Positions 1-11,640 are shown, numbered from the stretch's first letter. The stretch is 64,000 nucleotides of DNA from Streptomyces rishiriensis (GCF_003112535.1 NZ_BEWA01000012.1:744001-808000), one strand, 5' to 3'. Translations and numbers: made by a program. The notes: generated by a model not told the origin, from the letters alone.

Positions 1-331
1 CGGTCTTCGTGCGCTTGCGCTTGCCGATGCGGTTGATCGTGTTGACCCCGGTGACCTTGACCGAGAAGACCGCCTGGACGGCCTGCTTGATCTGGGTCTT
101 GTTGGCGTTCGGGTCGACGATGAACGTGTACTTGTTCTCGTCGAGGAGCGCGTAGCTCTTCTCCGACACGACCGGCTTCAGCAGGACGTCACGGGGGTCC
201 GTGTACGCCTTGCTGGGCGCGGTGACGACGGTGTTCTTGCCCTCGGCCTCGTGGCGCTTCGCCTTGGCGACGCGCGCGGCCTTGGCGGCCTTGGCCGCCT
301 TGGAGGCGATGCTCGGGTGACGCGTAGCCAT
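1..331 (-). CDS. rplW: 50S ribosomal protein L23 (3' end cut by window)
   Basis: L23 binds 23S rRNA at the polypeptide exit tunnel and is a docking site for trigger factor and SRP. Reading the minus strand from the ATG at 331 gives MATRHPSIASKAAKAAKAAR, then a central block ending in VVSEKSYALLDENKYTFIVD, typical of L23, and a basic stretch before the window edge. The first ~30 residues are an Ala/Lys-rich extension. The ATG overlaps the rplD stop codon (ATGA), so the two are probably translationally coupled. About 110 codons are visible; the C-terminus lies outside the window. Confidence 0.95.
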   Translation of the reverse strand, partial: MATRHPSIASKAAKAAKAARVAKAKRHEAEGKNTVVTAPSKAYTDPRDVLLKPVVSEKSYALLDENKYTFIVDPNANKTQIKQAVQAVFSVKVTGVNTINRIGKRKRTKT

Positions 332-990
332 CAGGCGTCACTCCCTTCGGTGTCGTTGGCCTTGTTCGGGCCGGACACGAAGGACTCAAGAGCGGCCTGG
401 GTGAAGACCACGTCGTCCGAGACGATCACGTCGTACGTGTTCAGCTGGCCCGGCTCCAGGATGTGCACCTGGGGCAGGTTGCGGGCGGACAGCCACGCGG
501 CCTCGTCGGCACGGTCGACGACCAGGAGCAGGTTCTTGCGCTCCGAGATCTTGCCGAACAGCGAGCGAGCGGCCTTCGTGGAGGGGGTCTCGCCCTCGAT
601 CACGCCGGAGACGACGTGAATGCGGTTGTGGCGGGCCCGGTCGGTGAGGGCGTGACGCAGAGCGGCAGCCTTCATCTTCTTCGGGGTCCGCTGCGAGTAG
701 TCACGCGGCTGCGGGCCGTGGACGACGCCACCGCCGGCGAACTGCGGCGCGCGGGTCGAGCCCTGGCGTGCGCGGCCGGTGCCCTTCTGACGGTAAGGCT
801 TCTTACCGCCACCGCGAACCTCGCCGCGGGTCTTGGTCTTGTGGGTGCCCTGACGGGCAGCCGCGTTCTGCGCGACGACGACCTGGTGGATCAGCGGGAT
901 GCTGATCTTCTCCACGCCGAAGATCTCCGCGGGGAGCTCGACGCTACCGGTCTTCTCGCCTGCAGGCGAAAGGATGTCAACAGTGCTCAT
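331..990 (-). CDS. rplD: 50S ribosomal protein L4
   Basis: 219 residues, a normal length for actinobacterial L4. The N-terminus MSTVDILSPAGEKTGSVELP and the internal loop rich in Gly, Arg and Lys (GGGKKPYRQKGTGRARQGS, about residues 60-80) are characteristic; that loop reaches into the exit tunnel in known structures. It lies between rplC (8 bp upstream) and rplW (4-bp overlap) in the S10 operon order. In E. coli L4 also represses its own operon; whether that applies here is unknown. The acidic tail (NKANDTEGSDA) is unremarkable. Confidence 0.97.
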   Translation of the reverse strand: MSTVDILSPAGEKTGSVELPAEIFGVEKISIPLIHQVVVAQNAAARQGTHKTKTRGEVRGGGKKPYRQKGTGRARQGSTRAPQFAGGGVVHGPQPRDYSQRTPKKMKAAALRHALTDRARHNRIHVVSGVIEGETPSTKAARSLFGKISERKNLLLVVDRADEAAWLSARNLPQVHILEPGQLNTYDVIVSDDVVFTQAALESFVSGPNKANDTEGSDA

Positions 991-998
991 CGGTTACC

Positions 999-1643
999 TC
1001 AGGCCCCCTTGGCCGCGGTGCGGACCAGGACGAGGCCGCCGTTCGGACCGGGGACAGCGCCCTTGATGAGCAGCAGACCCTTCTCCGCGTCAACGGCGTG
1101 GACGGTCAGGTTCTGGGTGGTGACACGCTCGTTGCCCATGCGACCCGCCATGCGGAGGCCCTTGAACACGCGGCCCGGGGTGGCGCAGCCACCGATGGAA
1201 CCGGGCGAGCGGTGCTTGCGCTGGGTGCCGTGACCGGCGCCGAGGCCCTTGAAGTTGTGACGCTTCATGACACCGGCGAAGCCCTTGCCCTTGCTCTTGC
1301 CGGTCACGTCGACCTTCACGCCGGCCTCGAAGACCTCGGCGGTGATTTCCTGACCGAGCGTGTACTCGGCGGCATCGACCGTCCGGATCTCGACGAGGTG
1401 ACGACGGGGCGTGACGTCGGCCTTGGCGAAGTGGCCCTTGAGGGGCTTGTTCACCTTGCGCGGGTCGATCTCGCCGAAGGCGATCTGGACCGACTCGTAG
1501 CCGTCACTGTCGTTCGTGCGGACCTGGGTCACGACGTTGGGGCCGGCCTTGACGACGGTGACGGGAACAACGCGGTTGTTCTCGTCCCACACCTGCGTCA
1601 TGCCGAGCTTCTCGCCCAGGATGCCCTTGATCTGCTTAGCCAT
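999..1643 (-). CDS. rplC: 50S ribosomal protein L3
   Basis: 214 residues starting MAKQIKGILGEKLGMTQVWD, the standard L3 N-terminus, with the conserved central segment GKGFAGVMKRHNFKG and the glycine-rich loop GAGHGTQRKHRSPGSIGGC that approaches the peptidyl transferase centre. L3 is one of the first proteins to bind 23S rRNA. It is followed 8 bp later by rplD and preceded by rpsJ, so it is the second gene of the S10 operon. Confidence 0.97.
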   Translation of the reverse strand: MAKQIKGILGEKLGMTQVWDENNRVVPVTVVKAGPNVVTQVRTNDSDGYESVQIAFGEIDPRKVNKPLKGHFAKADVTPRRHLVEIRTVDAAEYTLGQEITAEVFEAGVKVDVTGKSKGKGFAGVMKRHNFKGLGAGHGTQRKHRSPGSIGGCATPGRVFKGLRMAGRMGNERVTTQNLTVHAVDAEKGLLLIKGAVPGPNGGLVLVRTAAKGA

Positions 1644-1660
1644 TCTCAGATCACCAGCCC

Positions 1661-1969
1661 TCAGAGCTTGATCTCGATGTCGACACCGGCCGGGAGGTCG
1701 AGTCGCATCAGAGAGTCAACGGTCTTGGGAGTCGGGTCGAGAATGTCGATCAGGCGCTTGTGCGTGCGCATCTCGAAGTGCTCGCGCGAGTCCTTGTACT
1801 TGTGCGGCGACTTGATGACGCAGTACACGTTCTTCTCAGTGGGCAGCGGCACCGGGCCCGCGACCGACGCACCAGTACGCGTCACCGTCTCGACGATCTT
1901 CTTCGCCGAGCTGTCGATGACCTCGTGGTCGTAGGCCTTGAGCCGGATGCGGATCTTCTGTCCCGCCAT
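1661..1969 (-). CDS. rpsJ: 30S ribosomal protein S10 (NusE)
   Basis: 102 residues, MAGQKIRIRLKAYDHEVIDS at the N-terminus and the conserved SREHFEMRTHKRLIDILDPT segment near residues 65-85. S10 is part of the 30S head and, as NusE, partners NusB in antitermination and links NusG to the ribosome. It is the first gene of the operon here; 17 bp separate it from rplC. A long leader with a possible regulatory hairpin (2034-2058) and a promoter-like sequence (2354-2381) lie upstream. Confidence 0.97.
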   Translation of the reverse strand: MAGQKIRIRLKAYDHEVIDSSAKKIVETVTRTGASVAGPVPLPTEKNVYCVIKSPHKYKDSREHFEMRTHKRLIDILDPTPKTVDSLMRLDLPAGVDIEIKL

Positions 1970-2033
1970 GGCTACTCAGTAGTCCTGTCTCTTCTAACGC
2001 TCTGGAACCAGATGGCCCGTTCGCTTCGTCTCT

Positions 2034-2058
2034 CCGACCCACGCGGTCGGGTGTGTCG
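2034..2058 (-). promoter_or_regulatory. 25-bp leader element shared with rpsL
   Basis: The minus strand reads CGACACACCCGACCGCGTGG then GTCGG. An identical 25-bp copy lies at 8661-8685 upstream of rpsL. It contains an inverted repeat CCGACC-GCGTG-GGTCGG that would form a six-pair hairpin in the mRNA. It sits about 65 nt before the rpsJ start codon and 51 nt before that of rpsL, so downstream of the predicted promoters. Being identical at two ribosomal-protein operons suggests a common post-transcriptional or antitermination signal; function unproven. Confidence 0.7.
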
Positions 2059-2353
2059 CGCTCTCACCGACACAGATGCCCCTTGTTCGAACATCCCTGC
2101 TGGGAAAGCACGGCCCTTCCGGAACCGCAAGCCGAGGACGAAAGGTCCACCGGGTGCCTGGTCGGCGCCGCACTGACACTTCCCGAAAGATTCCCGTACG
2201 TCCGCCCCAGCGCTGCCATCAGGCAGTTAGGGCGACGAGTACTGTGGGACTCGCTTCCGGTCCTCCCGGCGGGAGGCGCGCAGCATCAACACTCGACCGA
2301 GCAACTCCGACAGTCTGCCATATGGGGCAGGGCCCTGGCCAATCGAGCCGGAG

Positions 2354-2381
2354 ACAATACCCCGAACGTGACGCAGGTCAA
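2354..2381 (-). promoter_or_regulatory. candidate promoter of the S10 operon
   Basis: On the minus strand TTGACC (2381-2376) is followed after 16 bp by TATTGT (2359-2354), a good match to the principal vegetative sigma factor consensus of Streptomyces. It would give a leader of about 380 nt before rpsJ, within the range for leader-regulated ribosomal operons. Nothing else of note was seen between 2060 and 2350. Found by eye only. Confidence 0.45.
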
Positions 2382-2534
2382 ACGCGGAGCACCGCGCGCC
2401 GCCGCCGAGGGCCTCGACCCGGGTACTTCACCCGGACGGAACGGGCCCGTACGTGAGTACGCTCACACTCGTTCCGCTGGCGCTCCTGCCGCTACCGGCC
2501 GCGTGCTGCGGGTCCCTCACCACGTGTCCCGTGA

Positions 2535-3504
2535 TCAGGCGCGTGTCCGCGCGAACGCCCCCTCCAGCCCCCGCTTCACCACCCCCGCCAGCGGTCGCTC
2601 CACGAACCGGTGCACCGCCCAGCTAGCGGGTCCTGGCCGAAGCGGTGCATCAGGTACAGGGCCAGACCCGCGATGATCCTGCTCAGCCTGACGATGCTGC
2701 AGTCGGGTTCGGGGGTGCGCGACGTCGACGGCGTGTACTGGACGCTCTGGTCGGAGCTGCGCTTCTACCTCCTCTTCCTGGAGGTGGTGTGGACGGGGCT
2801 GACGTACCGCAAGGTGGTGCTCTTCTGCTGCGTCTGGGGCGCGTCGGCCGTCCTGGCGCCGGCGGCCGGCCTCCCGCTGCTGGACCTCAGGGCCAGGAAG
2901 CCGGCCGTCACCAGCCCCGTCAGCAGCCATGCGAAGTACCAGGCCGACTCCGGGGCGGCGATCACGCGCAGGCGGCTGATCAGCGCTGTGCCCGCCGCGT
3001 AGTGCATCAGGTACAGGGGATACGTCAGGCTTCCGGCCGTCGCCAGCCCGAGATGGACACCTCGCGTGGGCCGAGCCGCTCCCACACGCCCGGCAGGGCC
3101 GCCAGGACTGCCGTCGTGAACAGCACGGCGAACCAGTACGCCGGGTAGAGGCGCATCACCCGCGACACGAAGAACTACCCGGGCGGGCGCCCCCAGCACG
3201 ACATGCAGACGACGAAGCCGCTGATCACGAAGAAGATCTCGACGCCGATCCAGCCGTAGGCCGCCACATGGAACACCGTCGGCATGACGTGGGAGACCGG
3301 GCGGCCCCAGATCGGATTGCCCGGCCGGTTCGGGCGGTCGGTGCCGGCGTAGTGGTGCGCCGCCACCATGAGCGCCGCCAGCAGCCGGATGCCGTCGAGG
3401 GCGTGGAGGCGGGCGGAACGTTCCCGGCGCCGGTCCGGGGCGCTCGGGGCGTCGGGTCCCGGCGCCGGCCGCGTCGCGGTCAAGGGGAGGGTCAGGCCAG
3501 TCAC
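2535..3504 (-). pseudogene. acyltransferase 3 family gene, broken and internally rearranged
   Basis: The 5' part (3504 to about 3060) encodes a typical acyltransferase-3 N-terminus: LHALDGIRLLAALMVAAHHY, then GVEIFFVISGFVVCMSCWGR, an in-frame TAG at 3177-3175, and FFVSRVMRLYPAYWFAVLFT continuing in the same frame. A C-terminal piece (PLYLMHYAAGTALISRLRV, about 3060-2890) follows in another frame. The middle of the protein (DGVYWTLWSELRFYLLF) is on the opposite strand, about 2673-2890. Short pieces of the family (ALYLMHRFGQDPL at 2690-2630; HRFVERPLAGVVKRGLEGAF ending at 2535) then resume on the minus strand. So the gene has a nonsense codon, an inverted middle segment and missing sequence. 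The family acylates membrane or exported glycans; this copy cannot make a working protein. Confidence 0.85.
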
Positions 3505-3673
3505 CCTCGGGACACTACGGCCGCACCAACCGCCCCACAGGGCGCAGACGGGGGCGATTCACCCGCCTCGTCCGCAGGGTTGACCGGCCCCTCGTCGGAC
3601 GCTCGCGCCGTGTTCCACGACACTTCACCTGACGACCCCGTCAGCAGACGACTTCGACGATTCGAGTGAGCCC

Positions 3674-4141
3674 ATGAGCGACAACGTCCTCTCGGTGATT
3701 CCGACCGACCCGCGCTGGCAGCCGGACGAGGCCGCGGCCGACCGCGCCGCCGCGCTGCTGACCCGTCTCGTTCCCGAGGACGACGCCGGCCTGGACACGG
3801 AGATCGACGTCGACTGGTACGACGCCGTCATGGCCGTCGACTGCGGCGAGTACCTGGAGCGGATCGGCTGCCCGCGGTGCGGGGCCGCCGTCTCCGAGGT
3901 CTGGTACGGCGATCTCCTGGAGGCGCACGGCGACGACGGCTTCGTCAGCCTCGACGTGGAGGTCCCCTGCTGTGGGGCGGCCACCTCGCTGGACGCCCTG
4001 GAGTACGACCGGCCCTGCGGCTTCGCGCGTTTCGAGATCGCGGCCTGGAATCCGGACCGGGAGCCGCTCGACGACGGCGAGCTGGCCGATCTCGGCAAGG
4101 CGCTCGGGCATCCGGTGCGGCAGATCCTCGCGCGCATCTGA
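3674..4141 (+). CDS. conserved hypothetical protein with cysteine pairs
   Basis: 155 residues, acidic, starting MSDNVLSVIPTDPRWQPDEA. It contains CPRC near residue 64 and a CC pair near residue 97, which could bind a metal, plus aromatic segments (VDWYDAV, EVWYGDL). No enzyme family was recognised. It stands alone between the acyltransferase pseudogene and the tuf terminator, which it faces, and the shared hairpin at 4161-4194 probably ends its transcript too. Smooth GC-rich codon use supports it being a real gene. Confidence 0.75.
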   Translation: MSDNVLSVIPTDPRWQPDEAAADRAAALLTRLVPEDDAGLDTEIDVDWYDAVMAVDCGEYLERIGCPRCGAAVSEVWYGDLLEAHGDDGFVSLDVEVPCCGAATSLDALEYDRPCGFARFEIAAWNPDREPLDDGELADLGKALGHPVRQILARI

Positions 4142-4160
4142 ATCCGGCCGGACACGACAA

Positions 4161-4194
4161 GAGGGCCCGTACGACCGGAGTCGTACGGGCCCTC
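4161..4194. terminator. bidirectional terminator between tuf and the gene at 3674
   Basis: A perfect 15-bp inverted repeat, GAGGGCCCGTACGAC and its complement around a 4-nt loop (CGGA). It lies 20 bp after the stop of the plus-strand gene and 46 bp after the tuf stop on the minus strand, so it can serve both. There is no long U-tract, which is common in Streptomyces. Confidence 0.85.
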
Positions 4195-4240
4195 TCAGGT
4201 GCTCAGCTCAGGCTGGAGCTACCAGGTCGAACAACAAGAC

Positions 4241-5434
<1,194 letters not shown>

Positions 5435-5598
5435 GGGGGTCCTCCTGGAAGTGGTTCTGGAACGCCTTGCTTCATCGGCGCCAGGTGATCTTTGCTGTCA
5501 AATCCCGGGCCCGAGGCAAACACTCACGATCCTTGACGGATGCGGGTGATTGCCCCAGAGGCTCCGGAGTCAAGCCTAAAGCGTGTGAACGCGGTGCG

Positions 5599-7725
<2,127 letters not shown>

Positions 7726-7764
7726 AAGGCTTCAGTCTTCTCTCGGTCTCGATGTGGGTAGCGA

Positions 7765-8235
7765 CTACCAGCGGTAGTGCGCGAAGGCCTTGTTGGACTC
7801 GGCCATCTTGTGGGTGTCCTCGCGCTTCTTCACAGCGGCGCCGAGGCCGTTGGACGCGTCGAGAAGCTCGTTGAGCAGGCGCTCGGTCATGGTCTTCTCG
7901 CGACGGGCGCGGGAGTAGCCGACGAGCCAGCGCAGAGCAAGGGTGCTCGCGCGGCCGGGCTTGACCTCGATCGGGACCTGGTAGGTCGCGCCACCGACAC
8001 GGCGGGACTTGACCTCGATGGTCGGCTTGATGTTCTCGAGAGCGCGCTTCAGCGTGATGACCGGGTCGTTGCCGGTCTTCTCGCGCAGGCCCTCCATGGC
8101 ACCGTAGACGATGCGCTCGGCGGTGGAGCGCTTGCCGTTCAGCAGCACCTTGTTGATGAGCGACGTGACAAGAGGAGAACCGTAGACCGGGTCGATGATG
8201 ACCGGGCGCTTCGGGGCAGGGCCCTTACGAGGCAT
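7765..8235 (-). CDS. rpsG: 30S ribosomal protein S7
   Basis: 156 residues, MPRKGPAPKRPVIIDPVYGS at the N-terminus, the conserved core LLNGKRSTAERIVYGAME and C-terminus KREDTHKMAESNKAFAHYRW. S7 initiates assembly of the 30S head by binding 16S rRNA and touches the E-site tRNA. It follows rpsL with only 3 bp between stop and start, so the two are probably coupled, and precedes fusA. Confidence 0.97.
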   Translation of the reverse strand: MPRKGPAPKRPVIIDPVYGSPLVTSLINKVLLNGKRSTAERIVYGAMEGLREKTGNDPVITLKRALENIKPTIEVKSRRVGGATYQVPIEVKPGRASTLALRWLVGYSRARREKTMTERLLNELLDASNGLGAAVKKREDTHKMAESNKAFAHYRW

Positions 8236-8238
8236 TGT

Positions 8239-8610
8239 TTACTTCTCCTTCTTGGCGCCGTAGCGGCTGCGGGCCTGCTTGCGGTTCTTGACACCCTGGG
8301 TGTCGAGGGAACCGCGGATGATCTTGTAGCGAACACCGGGCAGGTCCTTCACACGGCCGCCGCGCACGAGCACGATGGAGTGCTCCTGCAGGTTGTGCCC
8401 CTCACCCGGGATGTAAGCAGTGACCTCGATCCCGCTGGTCAGACGCACACGCGCGACCTTACGCAGGGCCGAGTTCGGCTTCTTCGGGGTGGTCGTGAAC
8501 ACACGCGTGCAGACGCCGCGACGCTGGGGCGAACCCTCGAGTGCGGGCGTCTTGTTCTTCTCGACCTTGTCCTGCCGGCCCTTACGGACCAGCTGCTGGA
8601 TCGTAGGCAC
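8239..8610 (-). CDS. rpsL: 30S ribosomal protein S12
   Basis: 123 residues, MPTIQQLVRKGRQDKVEKNK at the start and the decoding-site loops TTTPKKPNSALRKVARVRL and LVRGGRVKDLPGVRYKI. Lys43 and Lys88 are present and Pro91 follows, the wild-type residues at positions where substitutions cause streptomycin resistance in Streptomyces. First gene of the str operon. Its leader carries the 25-bp element shared with rpsJ and a good promoter at 8805-8833. Confidence 0.98.
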   Translation of the reverse strand: MPTIQQLVRKGRQDKVEKNKTPALEGSPQRRGVCTRVFTTTPKKPNSALRKVARVRLTSGIEVTAYIPGEGHNLQEHSIVLVRGGRVKDLPGVRYKIIRGSLDTQGVKNRKQARSRYGAKKEK

Positions 8611-8660
8611 TACTTCTCCGGTTTCTGTGTGCCGAATGGTGAAGCTAACCTGGAACTTCG

Positions 8661-8685
8661 CCGACCCACGCGGTCGGGTGTGTCG
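8661..8685 (-). promoter_or_regulatory. 25-bp leader element shared with rpsJ
   Basis: Identical to 2034-2058, including the CCGACC-GCGTG-GGTCGG hairpin. It lies between the predicted rpsL transcription start (near 8798) and the rpsL ATG, 51 nt upstream of the latter, so it would be part of the mRNA leader. Confidence 0.7.
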
Positions 8686-8804
8686 GACCCGCGGACTTCC
8701 GCCGCAAAGCAGAAAAGGCGCGGATCGCGGTGGCCACTGCTAAAGACCCGCATGCGGTTGAAGACACGCACGAGGGCCAGGGCACACCCCAGGCACAAGG
8801 TATG

Positions 8805-8833
8805 AGCGTACCTAGCGCACTGACTCCGGTCAA
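8805..8833 (-). promoter_or_regulatory. str operon (rpsL) promoter
   Basis: Minus strand TTGACC (8833-8828), 17-bp spacer, TACGCT (8810-8805): a strong vegetative promoter match. The leader to the rpsL ATG would be about 190 nt. It starts just downstream of the glycosyltransferase stop codon at 8867, on the same strand. Confidence 0.75.
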
Positions 8834-8866
8834 AACAGAAGCCCGGCCGTCGACACGCCGGGGGGT

Positions 8867-10006
8867 TCAGGAACGCTGCCTCAGCCTGTGCGCCGGCGGA
8901 GCCGAGGGGTCCGCCTCGCCCGCCGGGGCAGCCGTCGGGCCCGGCACGCCCGCGTCCACCGCGGCCGCCACGGGCACGGTGGGCGCCTCGGCCGCCACGG
9001 GCACGGTGGGCGCCACGGGCACCATGGACGCCGCGGCCGTGGGATGCGCCCGCGCAGCCGTGTCGTGGCCGACGAAATACGTCGGACGGTTCTGCACGGC
9101 CGTGTAGATGCGGCCCACGTACTCGCCGAGCAGGCCCACGCAGACCAGCTGGACCGCGCCGATGAACAGCACCCCGATGAACAGGGACGTCCAGCCGGGA
9201 ACGGTGTGCTGGAAGGCGTGCGCGCACAGCGTGTAGATCATCAGGCCGAGGCAGACCAGGAACGCGAAGCCTCCCAGCCAGGTGGCGATGCGCAGGGGCG
9301 CCGCCGAGAACCCCGTGACGCTGTCCACGGCCAGCCGGATCATGCGGCCCAGCGGGTACTTGCTCTGGCCCGCCGGCCGCGGGGCGCGCTCGTAGGTGAC
9401 CTCGCCGCTGGGAAAGCCCAGCCAGGGCACGAGGAGCCGGTAGACGCGCTGCTGGTCAGGCAGCGCCTTCAGGGCGTCCACCGCGGCCCTGCTGAGCAGC
9501 CGGAAGTCACCGGCCTGGGCCGGCACGGACGGGCCCGCCAGGCGGCGCACCAGGCGGTAGTACAGACCCGCCGTCCACCGCTTGAAGCCGGTGTCGCTGG
9601 CCCGGTCGGCCCGGATGCCGTACACGATGTCGAGGTGCTCGGCGCGGGCCAGCGCGAGCATGTCGGCGATCTTCTCGGGCGGGTCCTGCAGATCGGCGTC
9701 GATGCTGACCACGTAGGCGCCCACGGCCCGGTCGAGGCCCGCGGTGAGGGCGGCCTGATGACCGGAGTTGCGACGCAGACCGATCACGCGCAGCTCCGGC
9801 CAGCCGAGCCGGAAGGCGTCGAGGAGCGCGGCTGTGCGGTCGGTGCTCCCGTCGTCCACGGCGACGACCTCGTACGGGACGCCGAGACCGGCGAGGACCG
9901 GACGCAACCGGCTGACCAGCGCGGGAAGGACCTCTTGCTCGTTGTACATGGGTATGACGACCGACAAGACGGTCGTCGCAGCCGTGGTCGTCGGCGCTTC
10001 GGACAC
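8867..10006 (-). CDS. family 2 glycosyltransferase, membrane anchored, DPM1/GtrB-like
   Basis: 379 residues from the GTG at 10006, which has GGGGGAGGA five bases upstream; a longer reading to 10090 lacks a comparable site. The catalytic domain has VVIPMYNEQEVLPALV, the DAD metal motif in SIDADLQDPPEKIADM and AGDFRLLSRAAVDAL. Two membrane helices follow (about residues 235-315), then a cytoplasmic Ala/Val/Pro-rich tail with repeats of VPVAAEAPTVPVAA type. The family transfers a sugar from a nucleotide to polyprenyl phosphate. The divergent neighbour is a PIG-V-like mannosyltransferase, so a lipid-linked sugar donor and its user may be paired. The exact sugar is unknown. Confidence 0.85.
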   Translation of the reverse strand: MSEAPTTTAATTVLSVVIPMYNEQEVLPALVSRLRPVLAGLGVPYEVVAVDDGSTDRTAALLDAFRLGWPELRVIGLRRNSGHQAALTAGLDRAVGAYVVSIDADLQDPPEKIADMLALARAEHLDIVYGIRADRASDTGFKRWTAGLYYRLVRRLAGPSVPAQAGDFRLLSRAAVDALKALPDQQRVYRLLVPWLGFPSGEVTYERAPRPAGQSKYPLGRMIRLAVDSVTGFSAAPLRIATWLGGFAFLVCLGLMIYTLCAHAFQHTVPGWTSLFIGVLFIGAVQLVCVGLLGEYVGRIYTAVQNRPTYFVGHDTAARAHPTAAASMVPVAPTVPVAAEAPTVPVAAAVDAGVPGPTAAPAGEADPSAPPAHRLRQRS

Positions 10007-10146
10007 CCGTCCTCCCCCCACCTGTGGCGCACATGTGCGACTCTGTTGCGATCTTATGACCGCACTCTTATGACCGAACGTCACGATCATCCGGACAGCG
10101 GCGCCGCCCCTGGGTGTCCGGCGATCGGCCGAGGGGGACCCCAGCC

Positions 10147-11424
10147 ATGAGCACGGCTTCCAGCGACACGGCGACGGATCCCGCCGTGCCCGACGGGCCG
10201 ACGGAGCCGTCGCGGCGACAGCGCCGCCTCGCCCTGCCCGACGGGGTACGACCGTACCTCGCCCCGCTGCTCCTCTACGGCGTGACGAAGCTCGTGGGAC
10301 TGACCGTGTTCGTCCGGCTCCTGAAGGCGGCCGACGAGTACCAGAAGAAGGACCCGCGCTTCGGCGGCGGCGCGCACTGGTGGGACGTGCTCGCCACCTG
10401 GGACGGCTGGTGGTACCTCCAGGTCGCCGAGAAGGGGTACGAGCCCGGCCCGCTGGTGAGACTGGCTCCCGGCGGGCTGTTCACCGTCAAGCAGAACTCC
10501 GTCGCGTTCTTCCCGCTCTACCCGGGCCTGATCCGTGGCGTCTCCGAGATCACCGGCCTCGGCCTGTACGGCTCCGCCATCGCGGTCTCGGTCCTGGCCT
10601 CCTTCGTCGCGGCCGCCGGCGTCTACGCGGTGATCTCGACGCTGGCCGGCGCGCGGGCGGGCACGATCGCGGCCGGCCTGTGGGCGCTGGCGCCCGGCGC
10701 GGGCGTGGAGTGGGCGGTCTACTCGGAGTCCGTGTTCGTCGCCATCGCCGCCTGGTGCTGCTACTGCGTGATGAAGCGGCACTGGGTGGCCGCGGGGCTG
10801 CTCGCCTTCCTCGCCGGCCTCAACCGGCCGACGTCCGCCGCGCTCATCGGCGCGGTCGGGCTCGCCGCGATCGTCACCCTCGCCCGGCCGGAGAGCAGAC
10901 GCGAGCACGGGGTCGCCGGGCCCGTGTACGCCATGATCGCCGCACCGCTGGGCCTGCTCACCTACGTCACCTGGGTCGGCCTCGAAGCGGGCGACCTCAC
11001 CGCGTACTTCACCCTCCAGCGCGAGGGCTGGGCGCACTACTTCGACTTCGGCGCCTACACCCTGGACGTGCTGGGCAACACGGCGATCGGGCACAACAAC
11101 TACCTGTTCGCGTTCTCCGTGCCCGACCTCCTCGCCGTCCAGCTGGTCGTGGCACTGCCCTTCCTGATCGCGCTGATGCTGCGCAGGAAGCCGCCGCTGG
11201 TGCTGGTCGCGTACACCCTGGCGAGCGTCGTCGCCGTCCTGGGGACCCAGCAGATGTTCGGCAACACGGGCCGCTACCTGCTCCCGGTCTTCCCCCTCCT
11301 CCTGGCCCCGGCGGCGGCGATGAGCCGTCTGAAGTGGCCGAGCCTGACCGTGTTCTTCACCACCGCGGCCGTCGCCTCGGGCTGGTACGCCCACTTCGTC
11401 ATCTTCGAACTGGGCATTCCGTAA
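10147..11424 (+). CDS. PIG-V-like integral membrane mannosyltransferase
   Basis: 425 residues from the ATG at 10147 (AGGGGG upstream). After a hydrophilic N-terminus there are many hydrophobic helices and the family signature WDGWWYLQVAEKGYEPG followed by FFPLYPGLIRG (about residues 80-130), as in PIG-V and related polyprenol-phosphate-mannose-dependent transferases of actinobacteria. Such enzymes add mannose to lipids or secreted proteins on the outer face of the membrane. It is divergent from a GtrB/DPM1-like gene 140 bp away, consistent with a donor-transferase pair; that link is inference. Confidence 0.75.
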   Translation: MSTASSDTATDPAVPDGPTEPSRRQRRLALPDGVRPYLAPLLLYGVTKLVGLTVFVRLLKAADEYQKKDPRFGGGAHWWDVLATWDGWWYLQVAEKGYEPGPLVRLAPGGLFTVKQNSVAFFPLYPGLIRGVSEITGLGLYGSAIAVSVLASFVAAAGVYAVISTLAGARAGTIAAGLWALAPGAGVEWAVYSESVFVAIAAWCCYCVMKRHWVAAGLLAFLAGLNRPTSAALIGAVGLAAIVTLARPESRREHGVAGPVYAMIAAPLGLLTYVTWVGLEAGDLTAYFTLQREGWAHYFDFGAYTLDVLGNTAIGHNNYLFAFSVPDLLAVQLVVALPFLIALMLRRKPPLVLVAYTLASVVAVLGTQQMFGNTGRYLLPVFPLLLAPAAAMSRLKWPSLTVFFTTAAVASGWYAHFVIFELGIP

Positions 11425-11433
11425 CCTACGAGC

Positions 11434-11468
11434 GCGCCGGGCGCCGGGCCGCGACCGGCGCCCGGCGC
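11434..11468 (+). terminator. GC-rich hairpin after the mannosyltransferase
   Basis: A 14-bp stem (GCGCCGGGCGCCGG with its complement, 7-nt loop) begins 10 bp after the stop codon at 11424. There is no U-tract. Likely a terminator or RNA-stabilising 3' structure. Confidence 0.6.
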
Positions 11469-11581
11469 CCCGACGTCCTCGCAGGCTCTCTCTTCCCCTG
11501 TGGGCCCCTGGGCGGGTTCCCGGGGCCCGCCCAAGGTCCGGGGCCGCCGGAGGAGCGGCAGGCGCCGCCCAGGACACGCCG

Positions 11582-11620
11582 AAGGGCGGTCCCCCCGTTC
11601 AGCACGGGGAGACCGCCCTT
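11582..11620. terminator. rpoC terminator hairpin
   Basis: AAGGGCGGTC pairs with GACCGCCCTT, with an inner CCCCGT/ACGGGG helix and one mismatch. It lies 20 bp beyond the rpoC stop codon on the minus strand and faces the convergent gene ending at 11424. Confidence 0.75.
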
Positions 11621-11640
11621 CAGTACCTCAGACGTACGCC

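Noticed and set aside
2610..3002. A separate plus-strand acyltransferase gene
   Set aside because: Only the middle of the family is present on this strand (about 2673-2890); the rest of the frame is antisense of the C-terminal part. It is the inverted piece of one broken gene.
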